From contig JAJRBS010000081.1 in NCBI GenBank assembly GCA_028679325.1, positions 1 through 14,083 of the forward strand: DNA of 14,083 nucleotides, in the 5' to 3' direction. Position 1 is the stretch's first letter. Every line of letters begins with the position of its first letter. The position numbers and the translations under genes are program-made. Positions 11,440 to 14,083 of this stretch are shown here, piece after piece. Below the pieces are notes generated by a model. That model searched no databases and was not told where the DNA came from. It saw only the letters and a list, made by a program, of their open reading frames with translations. The DNA is from Methanoregulaceae archaeon. Its GTDB lineage: Archaea > Halobacteriota > Methanomicrobia > Methanomicrobiales > Methanospirillaceae.

Positions 11440-12972
11440 TCAGATCTCAGGGACAAGGTAACTCTTTCTCGATAAATCGAGCGGAGGATTGCCCTCCTTC
11501 ATCACATCGACGACCTTCTCGATGTGATGCCTCATATACCAGATCGCCAGGAAGAGCGAAGCCTTCATGAGAGGGTTCCCGGCGGAAATCCTTGGCAGCA
11601 GCTCCCGGATGACCCGGAGATCATGCTCCGTGCAGGCCGCGAGCAGCTGCCAGTGTGCGGGAAGCATCTTCTCAACCGTAAAAGACTCCTTGTCAGAGAG
11701 GGCGGAGGGGGTCATGGAGACAAAGTTCATGGGAATGATCAGGGCCCTGATGCCCCGGAGCCGTTCCACCATCTCCAGGGTCTGGATCACATCGTCCTCG
11801 GTCTCTCCCGGCAGGCCCGAGATAAGGGTGCAGGCCGCAACCCAGTTCTGGTCATGCAGCATTCCCAGCCCGTGTTCGACGATCTCGGGCCAGGCGTCTG
11901 GCGATGAGGGAGCACATTTCCCTTTCATATACTCCCCCATGAGACGAGGGCTCGCGGTCTCCACGCCGATCTGGACGCCGTTGAAAGGTTGCCGGGGAAG
12001 AGAGGAAAGAATCTCGGAAACATCGGCGAGTACATCCGGATGATGGTAAACGGTGGCAAGCGCAAGGTGGGAGAGGCCGATACTGGTTATTCCCGGTATC
12101 GCTGCCACGCCTCTGAAGAGTTCCCGGAGCTTCTCCTTCTCCGGGTTGAAGTCTCTGGATCCATAGGCAAGGACGTCTTCGGCATGCAGCATGGCAACCC
12201 GGTTGCCGGCTGCGGCATTAACCGCCACATCTCCGAGGATCTGGTCGAGCGGTTTATGCCGTATGGGGTGGATACGGGGGGTGCAGAAACGGCAGCCCCG
12301 CATGCACCCCCGAGAAATCTCCACCAGGCCGTGAATGGTGGCATGCCGGAGCCGGGGTATCCGATCGAGCGGGGCATCCTCACCAGTGACGATCCTTGGT
12401 ACCTCCTCCCCGTCAAGGATAGCTCTGAACATCAAGGGAACCGAGACCTCGCCTTCCCCCAGGTGGACATGGTCGATGCCCAGGCGGTCCATCAGCGGTT
12501 CATGGGCAACCTGCCAGGCGGCTCTTCCTCCGACGACGGTGGTCGCCCCCTTCAATGCCGGGTTCCTCATGAGTTCAAGAAACTTGGCCCGGTTGAGCGG
12601 CATGCCGGTCCGGACCAGGTCGGCAAAGGTCGAGGTCGGCGGGTTGATTCCCAGGAGGTCATGGCCCGAGATGGAGATGATCCTCGTCTCCTTCCCGGCC
12701 ACCTTCCCGAGATCTCTCGGGTGGACCACCGCGACGTCCTGCGGAGAGAGACCATCATTGATCAGGGAAGATTCGATTAGGCGGGTACCCCCGTCAGCAT
12801 ACATAGCCCGTCCCCTCTCTCTTTTGACGGGAGGTGCGAAAACAGAGAAGAAGAACCAGTCCGGGAACACCCCATGGGGCAGGCAGGTGGCGAACCCGAA
12901 GAAGATACTTCCCCTGTACTGGCTCATCATCGTCTCGTCGGCAGTCAGTATGATGGCCGGTGATGCTGACAT
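11440..12972 (-). CDS. Radical SAM protein with N-terminal B12-binding-like domain
   Basis: The protein has 510 residues. Residues 1-200 look like the Rossmann-type cobalamin-binding-like domain found before many radical SAM cores (ISISGHDLLGINPPTST, VVGGRAAWQ, VHLGEGE), but the cobalamin-ligating DxHxxG is not evident. The core begins with VEISRGCMRGCRFC: Cys223, Cys227 and Cys230 form the CxxxCxxC that binds the 4Fe-4S cluster, followed by GVQIGVETAS and the GLPGET motif of the methylthiotransferase/B12-type group. The C-terminal 90 residues are helical. The substrate is unknown. ATG 12972 is chosen; ATG 12930 is an alternative. There is no ribosome-binding site, and possible promoters lie far upstream (13122-13131). 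The gene is followed by the DUF6141-like gene. Confidence 0.9.
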   Translation of the reverse strand: MSASPAIILTADETMMSQYRGSIFFGFATCLPHGVFPDWFFFSVFAPPVKRERGRAMYADGGTRLIESSLINDGLSPQDVAVVHPRDLGKVAGKETRIISISGHDLLGINPPTSTFADLVRTGMPLNRAKFLELMRNPALKGATTVVGGRAAWQVAHEPLMDRLGIDHVHLGEGEVSVPLMFRAILDGEEVPRIVTGEDAPLDRIPRLRHATIHGLVEISRGCMRGCRFCTPRIHPIRHKPLDQILGDVAVNAAAGNRVAMLHAEDVLAYGSRDFNPEKEKLRELFRGVAAIPGITSIGLSHLALATVYHHPDVLADVSEILSSLPRQPFNGVQIGVETASPRLMGEYMKGKCAPSSPDAWPEIVEHGLGMLHDQNWVAACTLISGLPGETEDDVIQTLEMVERLRGIRALIIPMNFVSMTPSALSDKESFTVEKMLPAHWQLLAACTEHDLRVIRELLPRISAGNPLMKASLFLAIWYMRHHIEKVVDVMKEGNPPLDLSRKSYLVPEI

Positions 12973-13121
12973 GACGTTTCAAGCAATGTACGACGATCTG
13001 TTTGACCATAAACGTTTTGCAGGCAGGGATCTGGTAAATTCGCGCTTGATAATGGACAGGATCCCTCTCTCCTGTTCGGATTGGGGTAGATGATGAATCG
13101 TCCCGGGCACTGTTTCTTACA

Positions 13122-13131
13122 GGTTTATAAA
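13122..13131 (-). promoter_or_regulatory. Candidate TATA box for the radical-SAM gene
   Basis: The minus strand reads TTTATAAACC directly after the T8 terminator of the DUF2769 gene. A start near 13100 would give a leader of about 125 bases, containing the inverted repeat GGACAGGA/TCCTGTTC (13054-13077, one G-T pair). A nearer weak alternative, GTTTATGG, lies at about 13010. Confidence 0.3.
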
Positions 13132-13136
13132 AAAAA
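13129..13136 (-). terminator. T8 terminator of the DUF2769 gene
   Basis: On the minus strand an eight-T run begins five bases after the stop codon at 13142-13144. It is the longest T tract in the window and a standard archaeal terminator. Confidence 0.65.
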
Positions 13137-13141
13137 GATGT

Positions 13142-13462
13142 CTAACGGACCAGGGACGAACCCCAGACGGTATGTTCATAGCGCTGGGCCTGTTCCTGGC
13201 CACGTGTACAGAAGGACTTGTACTTCAGCCCCATCTTGCTCTTCACGGGACAGGTCGGGCAGTTGCAGCCCTTCTCCTCGCTGACGCACATGAAGCTTTT
13301 TCCGAGGGCACAGTACAAGCCTTCTTTAGCGTTCTTTGCACAGGTGTTGTATGTCGGGCAGGACGGGCATATACACATGCCCATCAGCTCGTTGATCGTC
13401 TTGGCCTGGTCCTCCTTGCTCATCTTGGCAAGGGCCTGCATCTGCGTGTCAAATACATCCAT
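13142..13462 (-). CDS. Cysteine-rich DUF2769 protein
   Basis: This 106-residue protein has an N-terminal helical part (MDVFDTQMQALAKMSKEDQAKTINEL) and a Cys-rich domain with ten cysteines between about residues 30 and 85: MCICPSCPTYNTC, GLYCALGKSFMC, GCNCPTCPVKS, then YKSFC. The paired CxxCP motifs and the YxxHTVWG-type end are typical of DUF2769, found mainly in methanogenic archaea. The spacing suggests bound metal or iron-sulfur clusters; the function is unknown. ATG 13462 is chosen over ATG 13483 because GGTGA (13474-13470) lies seven bases before it and a TATA-like CTCATATACT is properly placed upstream. It has its own promoter and terminator, so it is a single-gene unit. Confidence 0.92.
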   Translation of the reverse strand: MDVFDTQMQALAKMSKEDQAKTINELMGMCICPSCPTYNTCAKNAKEGLYCALGKSFMCVSEEKGCNCPTCPVKSKMGLKYKSFCTRGQEQAQRYEHTVWGSSLVR

Positions 13463-13469
13463 CGGTTTT

Positions 13470-13474
13470 TCACC
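13470..13474 (-). promoter_or_regulatory. Ribosome-binding site GGTGA of the DUF2769 gene
   Basis: GGTGA, seven bases before ATG 13462, decides this start over the upstream ATG 13483, which would swallow it. Confidence 0.6.
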
Positions 13475-13496
13475 AATTGGCATAGATAGACAAGGG

Positions 13497-13513
13497 AGTA
13501 TATGAGGTTTTTC
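13497..13513 (-). promoter_or_regulatory. BRE/TATA promoter of the DUF2769 gene
   Basis: The minus strand reads GAAAAACCTCATATACT: an A-rich BRE followed by a TATA-like core. Its centre is about 40 bases from ATG 13462, so a start near 13476 would place the GGTGA inside a short leader. Confidence 0.5.
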
Positions 13514-13587
13514 CCGCTACCCGGCCGGCATTCCCTGCCCGGTGCCTGCCGAGAAAATGATAAAGCGGGGCCAGAGAAGGAATGGTC

Positions 13588-14036
13588 ATGAAGGAAAAGG
13601 AACCGGTGGAAGAGAATCGCTGGAATGTGATCGAGGCCGTTACCCGGCTTTTTGTCTCCACCGACAACCGGGACTGGCCTGCTGTCAGTTCCTGCTTTGA
13701 TGAGAGCGTCCTTTTGACATGGGCTCACTGTCAGGGAGAGAGCCATCATGGGTCACACCGGAATTCATCATCAGCGGGTGGGAGGAAGGCCTGAAGGATC
13801 TTTTAGCCGTGCACCACCAGATCGGAAACAGCCTTGTGCAGGTACTGGGCAGTACCGCCAGCCTGACCTGTTATGGCATCGCCATCCATTACCTGCCCAA
13901 TCCCTCGGGCAGGAACACAAGGACCTTTGTAGGGAGCTATGATATCCAGCTGGTCAGAAAGAAAGGAGCGTGGAAGATCGACGGGTTCGCCTATCACTCA
14001 AAGTTCGCCCTCGGGAACCTGGACCTCGGTTCATAA
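13588..14036 (+). pseudogene. SnoaL/NTF2-like protein gene broken by a one-base frameshift
   Basis: The first frame (from ATG 13588; ATG 13582 is possible) gives KEKEPVEENRWNVIEAVTRLF...DWPAVSSCFDESVLL, the opening helices of a SnoaL-like cone. It then leaves the family and stops at 13792. A second frame starting at GAC 13716 continues exactly where the first fails: DMGSLSGREPSWVTPEFIISGW...LLAVHHQIGN...GSYDIQLVRKKGAWKIDGFAYHSKF, the rest of the domain. Adding one base at the T4 run 13712-13715 restores a 149-residue protein of normal length (VLFDMGS or similar). Such proteins are small isomerases, hydrolases or binding proteins; the substrate is unknown. GAAGGA (13576-13581) is well placed for ATG 13588. 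Cause: sequencing error in the T run, real decay or frameshifting. All the rest of the second frame is intact, so any decay is recent. Confidence 0.8.
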
Positions 14037-14038
14037 TC

Positions 14039-14059
14039 GTTACCCTCGACAGGCGTAAC
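14039..14059 (+). terminator. Hairpin after the SnoaL-like gene
   Basis: GTTAC-CCT pairs with AGG-GTAAC across a CGAC loop with one bulged C, beginning two bases after the stop codon. No T tract follows within the window, so its action as a terminator is uncertain. Confidence 0.35.
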
Positions 14060-14083
14060 ACGTGAATGATCACCGGCAAGGAC

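Noticed and set aside
11989..12780. 263-codon plus-strand open frame
   Set aside because: It is antisense to the radical-SAM gene and has no family character.
13582..13794. Programmed minus-one frameshifting in the SnoaL-like gene
   Set aside because: No X-XXY-YYZ slippery heptamer and no clear downstream pseudoknot; a missing T in the T4 run explains the data more simply.
1..14083. CRISPR array, insertion sequence, tRNA or rRNA
   Set aside because: No regularly spaced repeats, transposase-like protein, terminal inverted repeats, tRNA-type TTCRA arm or rRNA-like sequence was seen on either strand.

Overview
The window looks like chromosomal DNA of a methanogenic archaeon, most likely order Methanomicrobiales (Methanoregula / Methanosphaerula / Methanoculleus-like; genus not resolved). 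The reasons are a PKD-domain lipoprotein, a cysteine-rich DUF2769 protein, rubredoxin, small flavin and radical-SAM proteins typical of anaerobic archaea, TATA-like elements about 25 bases upstream of probable starts, poly-T terminators, GGAG/GGTGA ribosome-binding sites and GC-rich codon use. This assignment is inference; no rRNA or mcr gene is present.

Layout. 1-448: 3' part of a Hint-domain (autoprocessing fold) protein. 502-1769: minus-strand VOC (glyoxalase-like) protein and a two-PKD-domain lipoprotein. 1872-4969: plus-strand run of YCII-like protein, short-chain dehydrogenase, an unrecognised 391-residue protein with an apparent alpha-helical toroid character, then 3-methyladenine DNA glycosylase behind a terminator. 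5103-5297: small minus-strand zinc-ribbon protein. 5298-5604: 307 bases without a gene, rich in inverted repeats, lying between the zinc-ribbon gene and a divergent TfoX-like gene (5605-5958). 6121-8272: bacterial-PH-domain membrane protein with a hairpin-rich leader, then a tandem-domain PPK2-type polyphosphate phosphotransferase. 8373-9752: PNPOx-like flavoprotein, a secreted-repeat lipoprotein and rubredoxin. 9757-12972: minus-strand SAM methyltransferase, a two-helix membrane protein (DUF6141-like) and a radical-SAM protein of unknown target. 13142-13462: minus-strand DUF2769 protein. 13588-14036: SnoaL/NTF2-like gene broken by a one-base frameshift in a T run.

The genes do not form one obvious pathway. 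Most appear to be single-gene units with their own TATA-like elements and T-tract terminators. Plausible multi-gene units are 1872-4305 and the radical-SAM/membrane-protein pair 12972-10867. Stress, redox and repair functions recur (DNA glycosylase, rubredoxin, flavoprotein, polyphosphate kinase, VOC protein), but a functional link between them is only inference. No mobile element, CRISPR array, tRNA or rRNA was seen.

The least-explained items are the structured divergent region 5298-5604, the promoter-plus-two-hairpin leader of the PH-domain gene with an overlapping 26-codon reading frame, the lipoprotein-signal remnant at 10714-10838, the 391-residue orphan, and the degenerate N-terminal half of the PPK2 protein.
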